Assembly: GCA_963667535.2 (NCBI GenBank)
Contig: CAXXDU010000002.1
Span: forward strand, 1,550,001-1,614,000
Source: UBA5614 sp963667535
GTDB taxonomy: Bacteria; Cloacimonadota; Cloacimonadia; Cloacimonadales; Cloacimonadaceae
Direction: 5' to 3'
Length of the DNA: 64,000 nt
Made by a program: the position numbers and the translations under genes. Below are positions 8,851 through 17,643 of this stretch, one piece after another. The notes below the pieces were generated by a model. That model was not told the DNA's origin and did not search any database. It saw only the letters and a list, made by a program, of their open reading frames with translations. Numbering within the stretch: the stretch's first letter is position 1; every line of letters starts with the position of its first letter.

Positions 8851-9933
8851 ATGGAACAGGTAGCCATCCAAAACAGCATCATCAGCCTTTCAGGAGATGT
8901 AAATGCTCAAACAATACCATTATTGATTGAGCAGGTAACTCCTGTTTTGGACAAAGAAAAACCTCTTACTATTGATTTGGCGGCAGTAACATCAATAGAT
9001 AGTGCCGGTGTAGCCTTTATAGAAAGCTTACAGGACAAAATCCTCTCTTACAGTAAAGTCTTCTTTCTGCAGGGAATACCGGAGCATTTAAAACCAATTC
9101 TAAAGACTTTTTCCAGCGAACAAGTTCCTCCTGCTGATATTAAAGTGCATGTCGGTCTGTTCGAAGCGATAGGCAATAGTATATTTAAAGCCCTTGGCTC
9201 ATTTAAAGAAGCACTAGTCGTGGCAGCAGATGTGTTTTTCTGGTCGTTTTATGGCTTGTTTAATCGGAAGGGTCAACGGAAAGGCGCTTTTGTCCAACAA
9301 GGTGTTTTACTAGGGGTAGAAGCTTTACCTGTAGTAGGTTTATTGTCTTTGATTATCGGGTTTATTCTATCCTTGCAATCTGCTGCACAATTACGTAATT
9401 TTGGCGCTAATGTGTTTATTGCAGATTTACTCTCAATCTCTCTGGTCAGAGAAATGGGACCAATGATGACAGCAATCATTGTGGCAGGAAGAAGCGGTAG
9501 CTCGATAGCCTCGGAAATTGCATCAATGCAGGTTTCCGAAGAGATAGATGCCCTGCGTATGATGGCAATAAATCCTATCCGGTATGTTGTAGTTCCAAAG
9601 TTTCACGCCATCACGATTGTTATGCCGATTCTGGTTACATTTGCCATTCTGATTGGTGAATTGGGTGGATTGATTATAGCAACAGGATATCTGGATTTGA
9701 GTGTACAGACCTTTGTCAGCAGATCTATCGATATCCTTGCTGTAAAAGATGTGATAGTCAGTTTATCAAAAAGCACTTTTTTTGCCTGGGTAATTGTCAT
9801 TATCGGCAGCTATTTCGGCTTATCTGTAAAAGGTGGAGCTGAAGGAGTAGGCAGAGCAACTACTAATTCTGTTGTTGCTTCCATATTTGCTGTAATACTA
9901 TTTGATGCTATGTTTAGCTTGTTGTATTTATAA
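8851..9933 (+). CDS. mlaE: MlaE-family permease with N-terminal STAS domain
   Basis: This is the membrane subunit of the MCE ABC transporter. Residues 1 to about 100 form a STAS domain (LTIDLAAVTSIDSAGVAFIE), the role played in E. coli by the separate protein MlaB. The rest is the MlaE permease with LPVVGLLSLIIGFILSLQSA, SLVREMGPMMTAIIVAGRSGSSIASEIASM and EIDALRMM, which are diagnostic for the family. I place the start at ATG 8851, five bases after the preceding stop codon, because the protein from there starts cleanly at the STAS fold; a longer frame from 8752 would overlap the lipoprotein gene by 95 bp. Its stop overlaps the ATPase start by one base. STAS-MlaE fusions are known in other phyla. 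Confidence 0.9.
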   Translation: MEQVAIQNSIISLSGDVNAQTIPLLIEQVTPVLDKEKPLTIDLAAVTSIDSAGVAFIESLQDKILSYSKVFFLQGIPEHLKPILKTFSSEQVPPADIKVHVGLFEAIGNSIFKALGSFKEALVVAADVFFWSFYGLFNRKGQRKGAFVQQGVLLGVEALPVVGLLSLIIGFILSLQSAAQLRNFGANVFIADLLSISLVREMGPMMTAIIVAGRSGSSIASEIASMQVSEEIDALRMMAINPIRYVVVPKFHAITIVMPILVTFAILIGELGGLIIATGYLDLSVQTFVSRSIDILAVKDVIVSLSKSTFFAWVIVIIGSYFGLSVKGGAEGVGRATTNSVVASIFAVILFDAMFSLLYL

Positions 9934-10700
9934 TGAAGCACAAAATTGATAAGCTAAAACCCATTATCGAGGTAAAAAACCTTACTGCCAAATATGGCGA
10001 AAACACTATTCTGTCTGACATCTCAGTAGATATCTATCCCAACGAAGTGACAGTCATATTAGGTGGTAGCGGATGTGGGAAAACTACTCTTTTAAAAAAC
10101 ATTCTCAGGTTGTATGAACCGACATCAGGTAGCGTCAAATTCTGGGATGAGGAAATTACATCTCTTAATGAACAGGATTTCAATGAAAAGATACTTAATA
10201 ATATAGGCATGCTCTTTCAGGGTGGGGCACTACTCAATTCCATACCTGTTGGAGAAAACATCTCTATCCCGTTAGAACAGCATACTAGCCTGAATAAAGA
10301 TATCAGAGACAGAATAATCAGAACTAAGCTACATCTGGTTAAACTCGACCATGCTGTGAATCTGCTTCCTTCCGAGCTCTCAGGTGGCATGAAGAAAAGA
10401 GCTGCGCTTGCCAGAGCATTAGCTCTCGATCCTGAAATCCTCTTCTGTGATGAACCATCTGCCGGGCTTGACCCGCTTACATCTCTGGCTCTGGATGAGC
10501 TTTTACTTACTTTAAAGACCCAACTCAATATGACTATTGTTGTCGTGACTCATGAACTGGCTTCCATCCATAGGATAGCCGACAAAATCATCTTTCTGGA
10601 CAAAGGTAAATTGCTTTTCTCCGGTACTCTGGATGATGCCAAAGCTAGCGGAAATAGTGCTATTGACCAGTTTTTTGCTGTAGATAAACCAATTAAGTAA
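9933..10700 (+). CDS. mlaF: MlaF-like ABC transporter ATPase
   Basis: This is the cytoplasmic ATPase that would drive the MCE lipid transporter encoded just upstream. Walker A is GGSGCGKTT (about residues 44-52), the signature is LSGGMKKRAALARAL, Walker B is ILFCDEPSAGLDP, and the switch His lies in VVVTHEL. LSGGMKKR in place of the common LSGGQ is typical of MlaF/Mkl-type ATPases. At 255 aa the length is normal. Its ATG overlaps the permease stop codon, so translation is coupled. It is the last gene of the run that begins at hutU; the next gene starts 227 bp away. No obvious hairpin terminator was seen in that gap. Confidence 0.92.
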   Translation: MKHKIDKLKPIIEVKNLTAKYGENTILSDISVDIYPNEVTVILGGSGCGKTTLLKNILRLYEPTSGSVKFWDEEITSLNEQDFNEKILNNIGMLFQGGALLNSIPVGENISIPLEQHTSLNKDIRDRIIRTKLHLVKLDHAVNLLPSELSGGMKKRAALARALALDPEILFCDEPSAGLDPLTSLALDELLLTLKTQLNMTIVVVTHELASIHRIADKIIFLDKGKLLFSGTLDDAKASGNSAIDQFFAVDKPIK

Positions 10701-10927
10701 CATTTTCCCGATAATCCAATAACTCTCTTTCAAGCATCTTCATATACTCTTTATACGCTTTTCTATTGCAACTGCTTAATAGTTATGGCTAAAGACGATT
10801 TTCTGCTTATACTATAAGTATTGCAAATCCTCAAGGCAATTACTTTGGGACATCATATGTTTACACTATGTATCCAGCCTCAATGAGAGTACTATTTAAC
10901 GCGCATGAAATTCAGTTTGGAGCAACC

Positions 10928-13900
10928 ATGAAGATAAAAATGAAAACAATCCTGATTTCCGGGTACACAGTCATCACCGTTATTCTTATCTTGTCATTCT
11001 TATATGCCATTCTACAGATGAAGAAGATAGATAAAGAAATATCTGTAAACATAGTTCCCGAAGTAGCAAAAGCTGATTGGATTGGTACATTATCGATGCA
11101 CTTGTCAGATTTAAAATTGGCATCAGAGATAATCTCACACAGTAGCGATACAAAAGAAATCGAACTGAATGAGAATATCATATTAAAAGCACATCAGGGA
11201 ATTGAATCATGCATAGTAGAACTAGATAAGCTGTTTACAGATCAGGAAGTCAAGAATCAGTTTAATATATTCAAATCCGGATGGAATCAGTTTAAGAGTA
11301 ACGATATTACTACGTATGTATCGGGTTCAGAAAATGAGCAATTGCAATTCAACCAGAAAGATATAGATAGAATGCAATCCAGTATTTTACAATTACGACT
11401 CATGAAAATGGATATGATGGCGAAAAGCATAGCTTCCACGAAATCAAATACTACATCTACAAAGCGGACATTACTGTTAATGATGTTTATTACATTTGCT
11501 ATTTCTGTCACTGTTTCAATTATTGTCATACGTTTGATGCAAAATAAAATCGGTGGTGAACCTGATTTTGTAAATGAAGCAGCAGCCAGAGTTGTGGATG
11601 GTGACCTAAAGGTAGATTTCGGAGAAAACCCCACAGGTATCTTTGCTGCCCTGCAAAAGGTAGTATGCAATCTTGAGCAGGTAGTAAAACAGGCTGATAC
11701 AATTGCCGGCGGGAATTATGATGAAGACATCGAGCCACGTAGTGAAGAAGATACGTTGGGATTTGCCCTCAAACAAATGAATGACAATTTACGTAATAGT
11801 GCTATTAACAATATAGAACAAAACTGGCTCAAAGACGGGATAAACAATCTAACCTTAGCAATCAGTGGAGATTTGTCCTTGCAGCAACGAGCGGAGAAAG
11901 CTATCAGATTTATTGGTGGTTATGTTAAGGTTGGCAGAGGTGTTTTGTATGTTACTGCATCAGAAGGAAAATCACAGATACTAATGAGTTCGTATGCTTA
12001 TACAGAAAGAGACAAGCTTTCAAATGAGTTTCAGCTTGGTGAAGGTGTCGTCGGACAGGTTGCTCTGGAAAAGAAGCCGATTTTGCTGAAGAACATGGGA
12101 GTCAGCGATGCTGAAATAGTCAGTGGAACTGCTGCGCAGCTTCCATTTAACACATATACATACCCTTTATTGTATGAAAACGAAATCTATGGAGTTGTAG
12201 AAATTGCCACCACACAAGCGATTAAGTCTATTGAACAGGATTTCCTTGATCAATCCAGCGGGGTTCTGGCATCTTATGTTTTGTCCAGCCGTTTAAAAGA
12301 GCAAGTTCAGCAATTTCTAGCTCAGGCACAAGAAGCCCAGGCTCTGGCTGAAGAAAAAGCCAAGACTCTGCAGGAACTGAATGCTCAGATGGAAGAACAA
12401 CAGCAACAGTTGCAACAGCAGACAGAAGAATTACAACAGTCCAATGCTCAGATGGAAGAGCAGCAGCAGCAATTACAACAACAAACAGAAGAATTACAGC
12501 AGTCTAATGCTCAGATGGAAGAGCAACAACAGCAATTGCAGCAGCAACAGGAAGAATTGCAGCAGACCAATGATACATTAGTGACTGCAAAAGTCGATTT
12601 GGACAAGCGGGCACAGGATTTGGAACTTTCCAATCTGTATAAATCAGAATTTCTGGCAAACATGAGCCATGAATTGCGTACCCCTCTCAATTCGATTATG
12701 ATGCTGTCCAAACTGATTGCACGTAATGATAAAGGTAATATGCAGGAAGAAGATATTAAAAAAGCCAATATTATTAATTCTTCCGGTGATGAGCTTCTGA
12801 GACTGATTAACGATATTCTCGATCTTTCCAAGCTGGAGGCTGGCAAAAACGCTGTTCGCATTGAGCCTGTATCTTCTGCAACATGGGAAAATGAATTGCA
12901 CAATTATTTCAACCAGCTTGCTCAGGACAAAGGACTGGAATTAACCATATCCAATAAGATAAATAAAACCATTGCTACGGATGCGGATAAAGTATCTCAA
13001 ATCCTGAGAAATTTCTTATCCAATGCGATAAAATTCACAACTGAAGGTTATATTCATGCTGAATTCAGCATAACAGACCATCCAACCCGACCGGTTAAAC
13101 TGGAAATCTCGGATTCCGGAATTGGCATCTCTCCTGAACAACAAATTAAGATTTTCGATGCTTTTCATCAGGTAGATAGCTCAGTATCAAGAGAATTCGG
13201 CGGAACTGGTCTTGGATTAACTATTGCAAAACGCTTAACTAATATTCTGGGTGGTGAAATAACTCTGAGTAGCGAAGAAGGAAAAGGAAGCGTGTTTACA
13301 TTGTGGTTACCGCTTGAGATTACAGATGGTATAAAGGTGCGTCGCAAAGAGGACATGGCAGTCAATCCCGGTTTAGAAACCAAGCGGGAGTTTCAGCATC
13401 CGGCAAGATCAATAACTGCTGGTAAGAAGCTAAATCCTCCGATTAAAGACGATAAGACTATCTTAGATAAAGACAAACAAGTATTTCTGATTATCGAAGA
13501 TGATATGATTTTTGCCAGCATTGTAGGAAGTGTAGTTCACAGCCTGGGAAAGCAATTTGTGCATGCATCAACTGCTGAAGCCGGTTTTCAAATGGCAGAA
13601 CATTACTTGCCTTCAGGTATTATTCTTGATATTACCTTACCTGATGCTAATGGGGTTGAACTTCTGCGCAGATTCAAAAGCTCAAAGACGCTAAAAAACA
13701 TTCCGGTACAAATCATCTCTTCTATGGATAAAGACCCGGGAATACTCGATCTTGGTGCCATGAGCGTTATTCAAAAACCGGTTAAAGAAGAGCATATCAA
13801 ATCTGCCTTATTGGAGTTACTTGATTTTAACCAAACACAAAAGAAGCACTTGCTTATCGTTGAAGATAACGAAATCCAGCGTAATGTACTTGTCGAATTC

Positions 13901-14641
13901 ATCGGCGATGAAGAATTAGAAGTTTTTGGTATCGGTACTGAAGCTGAAGCTTTGGCAGAATTGCAAAAAGGTAAATATGATGCTATTGTTATCGATTTGG
14001 GGCTCAAGGACGGAAATGGCTTAAACCTGTGTAAAACAATCAGGAATAAGGAATTCAAGCTTCCCATCATCGTTTATACCGGTAAAGACCTGAGTGAAGC
14101 TGAAGAAAAAGAAATAAAACAATTTGCTGACAGAATTATCATTAAAACTATCAACTCAGTTCAACGGCTCGTAGATGAATTAGCCATATTTTTGCATATA
14201 GGGAAAACGGTTGAGCCGGTATCAGTTGCAAAAAGTCCGCTTACAGATTTGAAAAACGGTAATCTTAAGGGTAAGAAAATCCTAATCGTAGATGACGATA
14301 TCAAGAATGTCTATGTGCTATGCGCAGCTCTCGAAAACAAAGGACTGATAATCAAAGATACTCAGAATGGTAAAGTGGCTATTGAAATGATGAGAAATGA
14401 GGAATTTGACCTGATTCTGATGGATATTATGATGCCTGTAATGGATGGTTTTACTGCTATGAGAATGATTCGTGAAGATGAAACTCTCAAGCATACTCCC
14501 ATTATTGCCCTTACTGCAAAAGCTCTCAGAGAAGACAGGGATAAATGCATTGAAGCAGGCGCTAATGATTACATTTCGAAACCTGTTGATTATGATGGTC
14601 TGCTCAATCTCATCCAGGCATGGATTCACAATAAGGTGTAA
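10928..14641 (+). CDS. Hybrid histidine kinase with GAF domain and three receiver domains
   Basis: A 1237-residue membrane sensor kinase. In order: transmembrane helix (7-29), periplasmic four-helix-type sensor, second helix (about 180-203), HAMP-like linkers, GAF domain (about 316-455), Gln/Glu-rich coiled coil (about 457-560), HisKA with phospho-acceptor His581 in MSHELRTPLNS, HATPase (N box near 690, GGTGLGLTIAKRL near 757), then three receivers with phospho-acceptor Asp901, Asp1023 and Asp1166. The third receiver has the classic LMDIMMPVMDG and the conserved Lys in ISKPVD; the second has IIIKTI at that place. I chose ATG 10928 because GGAG lies just upstream and the helix follows at once; a frame from 10868 has no such site. 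It begins a three-gene signalling set. Confidence 0.9.
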   Translation: MKIKMKTILISGYTVITVILILSFLYAILQMKKIDKEISVNIVPEVAKADWIGTLSMHLSDLKLASEIISHSSDTKEIELNENIILKAHQGIESCIVELDKLFTDQEVKNQFNIFKSGWNQFKSNDITTYVSGSENEQLQFNQKDIDRMQSSILQLRLMKMDMMAKSIASTKSNTTSTKRTLLLMMFITFAISVTVSIIVIRLMQNKIGGEPDFVNEAAARVVDGDLKVDFGENPTGIFAALQKVVCNLEQVVKQADTIAGGNYDEDIEPRSEEDTLGFALKQMNDNLRNSAINNIEQNWLKDGINNLTLAISGDLSLQQRAEKAIRFIGGYVKVGRGVLYVTASEGKSQILMSSYAYTERDKLSNEFQLGEGVVGQVALEKKPILLKNMGVSDAEIVSGTAAQLPFNTYTYPLLYENEIYGVVEIATTQAIKSIEQDFLDQSSGVLASYVLSSRLKEQVQQFLAQAQEAQALAEEKAKTLQELNAQMEEQQQQLQQQTEELQQSNAQMEEQQQQLQQQTEELQQSNAQMEEQQQQLQQQQEELQQTNDTLVTAKVDLDKRAQDLELSNLYKSEFLANMSHELRTPLNSIMMLSKLIARNDKGNMQEEDIKKANIINSSGDELLRLINDILDLSKLEAGKNAVRIEPVSSATWENELHNYFNQLAQDKGLELTISNKINKTIATDADKVSQILRNFLSNAIKFTTEGYIHAEFSITDHPTRPVKLEISDSGIGISPEQQIKIFDAFHQVDSSVSREFGGTGLGLTIAKRLTNILGGEITLSSEEGKGSVFTLWLPLEITDGIKVRRKEDMAVNPGLETKREFQHPARSITAGKKLNPPIKDDKTILDKDKQVFLIIEDDMIFASIVGSVVHSLGKQFVHASTAEAGFQMAEHYLPSGIILDITLPDANGVELLRRFKSSKTLKNIPVQIISSMDKDPGILDLGAMSVIQKPVKEEHIKSALLELLDFNQTQKKHLLIVEDNEIQRNVLVEFIGDEELEVFGIGTEAEALAELQKGKYDAIVIDLGLKDGNGLNLCKTIRNKEFKLPIIVYTGKDLSEAEEKEIKQFADRIIIKTINSVQRLVDELAIFLHIGKTVEPVSVAKSPLTDLKNGNLKGKKILIVDDDIKNVYVLCAALENKGLIIKDTQNGKVAIEMMRNEEFDLILMDIMMPVMDGFTAMRMIREDETLKHTPIIALTAKALREDRDKCIEAGANDYISKPVDYDGLLNLIQAWIHNKV
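12380..12568 (+). repeat. Three 63-bp in-frame repeats encoding a Gln/Glu coiled coil
   Basis: Units start at 12380, 12443 and 12506, each encoding 21 residues of the type NAQMEEQQQQLQQQ. They lie between the GAF and HisKA domains of the kinase. The even 63-bp period suggests duplication, and copy number may vary between strains. Confidence 0.85.
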
Positions 14642-14643
14642 TT

Positions 14644-16329
14644 GTGAAGCTTAACCTGATTGTTAAGGGCAATACTACCTATTTTAATATTGAAGGTGTT
14701 TTTAACAGCGATACTCATACGAATAAATTTGTTGCACAACTTGAAAGCTGCTCGACTGATTATCTCGAAATTGCTTTTATGGATGCCTGGATGCTGCCGG
14801 TAGCTATTATCATAGCTTTGCATACGAAATTCACAGCGCAACCTCTTCAAAAGATTAAAGTAATCGTCTTTTGCAGGTATCTGGCTGCATATCTGTCAAA
14901 AATGAGTATTCGCTGCGTCAATCAGTCCAATTTGACCAATCAATATTTCGAAAATAAGTCTGTTAAAGCCATTGTTATTGGTGGCTCTGCCGGTAGTCTG
15001 GAGCCTATTTTAACCATAATGAGTAAATTGCCTCTGGCTGAAGTATCCATCTTCATCGTACAGCATATCCTGGAGCATTCACAGAACCATCTCAATAATC
15101 TGATTAGCGAACGCTCAGCATTTAATGTTGCTGTTGTCAAAGATGGAATGAAGATAGAACCGGGAAAAGTCTATATTGCTCCTCCTGCATGTCATTTGAT
15201 TGTTGATAAAGGCAAAATACACCTTACTACTGAAGACAAATTAAATTATGCCAGACCTTCTATATCTCGGTTATTTGATTCTGCTGCCAAAGAATACGGC
15301 TGCAATCTCATTGCCATATTGCTCTGCGGATATGGTGGAGACGGCTCCTCATCTCTGCAACTTTTGCACAATAACAAAGCTACTATTATCATGGAAGACC
15401 CGGAGGAGTGTGATGCCAAAGATATGCTGCTCAATGCATGGAATACAGGATTAATCGACTACAAGTTTCCCCTCCCGGAAATCATTTCATATCTCAATAG
15501 AATGCTGGCTAATATTGAACCGGAAATTACAGACCAGGATTTGTATCTCTTTCTGACTTCTATCAACGAAAAGTATGGATACAATTATCTCCGCTATGAA
15601 AAAGAAAGCATCAAACGGCGGATTAAACATGGCATGAATGAGCTTAGGATTCATTCCTTCAGACAATTCAAACAGATTGTCATGAACGATGATGATGTCT
15701 TTGAATTCCTCTTTTTGGAATTCAGTATCAATGTTACTGATTTGTTCAGAGACCCCGGTATGTACAAAGTGATTGGAGAAGTAATTCTTCCCTATCTGGA
15801 ATCTTATCCTTATATAAAGATATGGAGTGCAGGCTGTTCTACAGGACTGGAACCATATAGCCTGGCAATCAAACTTGAGGAATCAGGTCTGCTCAGGAAA
15901 ACTCAGATTTATGCCTCTGATATTAACCCTTATGTAATTGAAGAAGCAAAAAACGGCTTGTTACCCATGTCTTATCTGGAAAGAGCAGAGAAAAACTACC
16001 TGGCTGCCGGAGGGGTTAATAGTATTACTGACTATATGAATACTTCCGCCTCTTATATCCAAATAAAAAACACAATTCTGGATAAAATCCTCTTCTTTCA
16101 GCATAGCTTGCTGAATTCCGGAATTTTCCATGAGTTTCAGCTTATCGTGTGCCGGAATGTATTGATTTACTTCGACAAAGAACTACAATTGCAGGTCATA
16201 AACCTCTTTATCAAATCTTTGGATATAAACGGATTCCTGATTCTGGGGAAAAACGAAACATTTGCAACAGGTATATCAGGATTAACGCTGATTGATAAAA
16301 CTAACAATATCTATAAGAGAATGCACTGA
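14644..16329 (+). CDS. CheB-CheR fusion with N-terminal extra domain
   Basis: One protein carries both chemoreceptor-modifying enzymes. Residues 1 to about 100 look like a STAS-type or unknown small domain. The CheB methylesterase follows with the triad Ser115 (GGSAGS), His141 (QHI) and Asp233 (GYGGDG). From about residue 295 comes the CheR methyltransferase: the helical N domain, INVTDLFRDP, the SAM-binding motif WSAGCSTGLEPYSLA (near 394), and VCRNVLIYF. It starts with GTG two bases after the kinase stop codon, so it is surely co-translated. No chemoreceptor gene is in the window, which hints that the target may be the neighbouring kinase. CheB lacks its usual receiver domain; the kinase receivers and the stand-alone receiver could supply that control. 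Confidence 0.88.
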   Translation: MKLNLIVKGNTTYFNIEGVFNSDTHTNKFVAQLESCSTDYLEIAFMDAWMLPVAIIIALHTKFTAQPLQKIKVIVFCRYLAAYLSKMSIRCVNQSNLTNQYFENKSVKAIVIGGSAGSLEPILTIMSKLPLAEVSIFIVQHILEHSQNHLNNLISERSAFNVAVVKDGMKIEPGKVYIAPPACHLIVDKGKIHLTTEDKLNYARPSISRLFDSAAKEYGCNLIAILLCGYGGDGSSSLQLLHNNKATIIMEDPEECDAKDMLLNAWNTGLIDYKFPLPEIISYLNRMLANIEPEITDQDLYLFLTSINEKYGYNYLRYEKESIKRRIKHGMNELRIHSFRQFKQIVMNDDDVFEFLFLEFSINVTDLFRDPGMYKVIGEVILPYLESYPYIKIWSAGCSTGLEPYSLAIKLEESGLLRKTQIYASDINPYVIEEAKNGLLPMSYLERAEKNYLAAGGVNSITDYMNTSASYIQIKNTILDKILFFQHSLLNSGIFHEFQLIVCRNVLIYFDKELQLQVINLFIKSLDINGFLILGKNETFATGISGLTLIDKTNNIYKRMH

Positions 16330-16336
16330 GGATGAT

Positions 16337-16759
16337 ATGGTTGGTGACATAGTATTTAAGAAAATGCTTCTGGTTGATGACAATGCTACAAACCTGTATG
16401 TCTTGCACGAAGTGATTCGTCTGCATTATCCTGAAACTGAAATACTCAAAGCTTCTTCTGGAATCGAAGCTCTAACGATAGTCAATAGTGAACAAATCGA
16501 TATCATCCTGATGGATGTTAAAATGCCTGTGATGGATGGATTTGAAACAGCTAAGCTAATTCTCGGCAGAGGTAAAACCTCTCATATTCCCATAATCTTC
16601 CTCTCAGCCTATGATTCTGATTCGCTCAAACTGAAATCAAACCTGATTGCCGGAAGAATACGATATCTGACCAAGCCGATTGATGAAACCCAACTGCTAA
16701 GAACGCTGCTTTTATATCAACGCTTTATCAAACAAAAAAGAAAACTCACTACCGAATAG
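16337..16759 (+). CDS. Stand-alone response regulator receiver protein
   Basis: A 140-residue single-domain receiver. The acidic pair is in MLLVDDNATN, the phospho-acceptor Asp in ILMDVKMPVMDG, the Thr/Ser position is FLSAY, and the conserved Lys is in YLTKPID. No output domain follows. It begins 7 bp after the CheB-CheR stop, with GAGG just upstream of the ATG at 16337, which is why I prefer this start over an in-frame one at 16292 inside the previous gene. It closes the three-gene signalling set and could carry phosphate from the hybrid kinase to an unlinked partner, as a CheY-like messenger. Confidence 0.9.
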   Translation: MVGDIVFKKMLLVDDNATNLYVLHEVIRLHYPETEILKASSGIEALTIVNSEQIDIILMDVKMPVMDGFETAKLILGRGKTSHIPIIFLSAYDSDSLKLKSNLIAGRIRYLTKPIDETQLLRTLLLYQRFIKQKRKLTTE

Positions 16760-16823
16760 TTTTTTCTTTCAGCGGTGCACGTAGATCTGCCGTCATTCCT
16801 AAAGGACATAAATCTATAAATTT

Positions 16824-16847
16824 GTAGTTCCGCATTCATGCGGTTTT
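16824..16847. repeat. Short dispersed palindrome (ccgcat-tc-atgcgg core)
   Basis: A small hairpin with the core ccgcattcatgcgg (16830-16843), flanked by gtagtt and a T run. Near copies lie at 45682 and, inverted, around 45733-45757. It is part of the gene-free stretch 16760-17643, in which I see repeats but no credible gene. Confidence 0.6.
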
Positions 16848-16939
16848 GTTATGATTGACATCTATGTACCTATTTGGTCTGACCTGCTTGCTAAGGACTT
16901 GTTAATTCCCTATATCTTGCTTAATAGATTCAAGTGACA

Positions 16940-17004
16940 TTAAAGGGAGATGCTAGGGTCATCTAAGGGTCGCACCCTTAGATGACCCTAGCATCTCCCT
17001 TTAA
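16940..17004. repeat. Perfect 31-bp inverted repeat with 3-nt loop
   Basis: The arms 16940-16970 and 16974-17004 are exact reverse complements around cgc, so transcripts of either strand would fold into a very stable hairpin. The element at 41411-41463 is related in sequence and shares the right flank (ggattgt followed by ggaatat). Confidence 0.9.
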
Positions 17005-17123
17005 TCTCCCGCGGATTGTATTAGGAATATGAGGGAGGGATAAGGGCTATTAGTGCTTAGGTGATTATGAAAAATAATTGTTAGGTGAACAGCATAAGAT
17101 AAGCCATAATAATTTCATAAAAG

Positions 17124-17191
17124 AAACGCCGCATCCACGCGGGACCCACCCGGGAAAAAGCCGGGGAGGCACCCGCGTGGAGGCGGCGTTT
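17124..17191. repeat. GC-rich imperfect inverted repeat
   Basis: The 21-nt arms 17124-17144 and 17171-17191 match at 19 positions. The stretch is much richer in GC than its surroundings (aaacgccgc, then cacgcggg). It looks like a small palindromic element inserted into AT-rich intergenic DNA. No tail of T residues follows, so it is not a standard terminator. Confidence 0.75.
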
Positions 17192-17239
17192 GCGTTATGG
17201 TTTGAGGCATGTTATATGAGGTATGTTATATATATAGTT

Positions 17240-17533
17240 AATCCTGTCAGGATTTGCTATTCGATAGCCAGTGAATTCATTCACTGGGGAAAAATCCAGA
17301 TAAAACGGTTCAACCCCAGCGGGTAATCCCCTCAGGATTTGCTATTCGATAGCCAGTGAATTCATTCTCTGGAAAAATACAGATAAAGCGGATCAACCCA
17401 AGCGGGTAATCCCCTCGGGATTTGCTATTCGATAGCCAGTGAATTCATTCACTGGGAAAAAACATATAAAACGATATAACCCCGATGGGGTTAATCCGAT
17501 GCCCAATATTAACTCCATGGTTCGAAACCATGG
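17240..17533. repeat. Three tandem repeats of about 84 bp plus a palindrome
   Basis: The units 17240-17324, 17325-17407 and 17408-17491 are close copies. Each contains ggatttgctattcgatagc and the hairpin ccagtgaat-tc-attcactgg (the middle copy has a one-base change), and each ends near agcgggt. A further palindrome, ccatggtt-cga-aaccatgg, lies at 17515-17533. There are no spacers of CRISPR type: the units are contiguous. Confidence 0.85.
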
Positions 17534-17609
17534 GCTATTGAATACAAAATCCCTACAGGATTCATCCTATATTAAACCACACTACGGTTGACGCTTCTGC
17601 ACATTTCTG

Positions 17610-17637
17610 TTGACATATTAAAAACTATCAATATAGA
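17610..17637 (+). promoter_or_regulatory. Candidate promoter just upstream of the formylglycine-enzyme-like gene
   Basis: TTGACA (17610-17615) and TATAGA (17632-17637) are separated by 16 nt. Transcription would begin at about the predicted TTG start codon, leaving little or no leader, so either the true start is further downstream or the message is leaderless. Confidence 0.4.
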
Positions 17638-17643
17638 GTCAAG

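Noticed and set aside
10701..10927. Terminator or promoter between mlaF and the kinase gene
   Set aside because: Only a loose TATACT-like site near 10806 was seen, without a -35 partner, and no clear hairpin.
17078..17326. Possible 82-residue protein in the repeat region
   Set aside because: It runs across the GC-rich inverted repeat and the first tandem unit, has no ribosome site, and its residues are dictated by the repeats.
17240..17491. Tandem repeats as a CRISPR array
   Set aside because: The units are contiguous copies of about 84 bp without unique spacers, and no cas gene is present.
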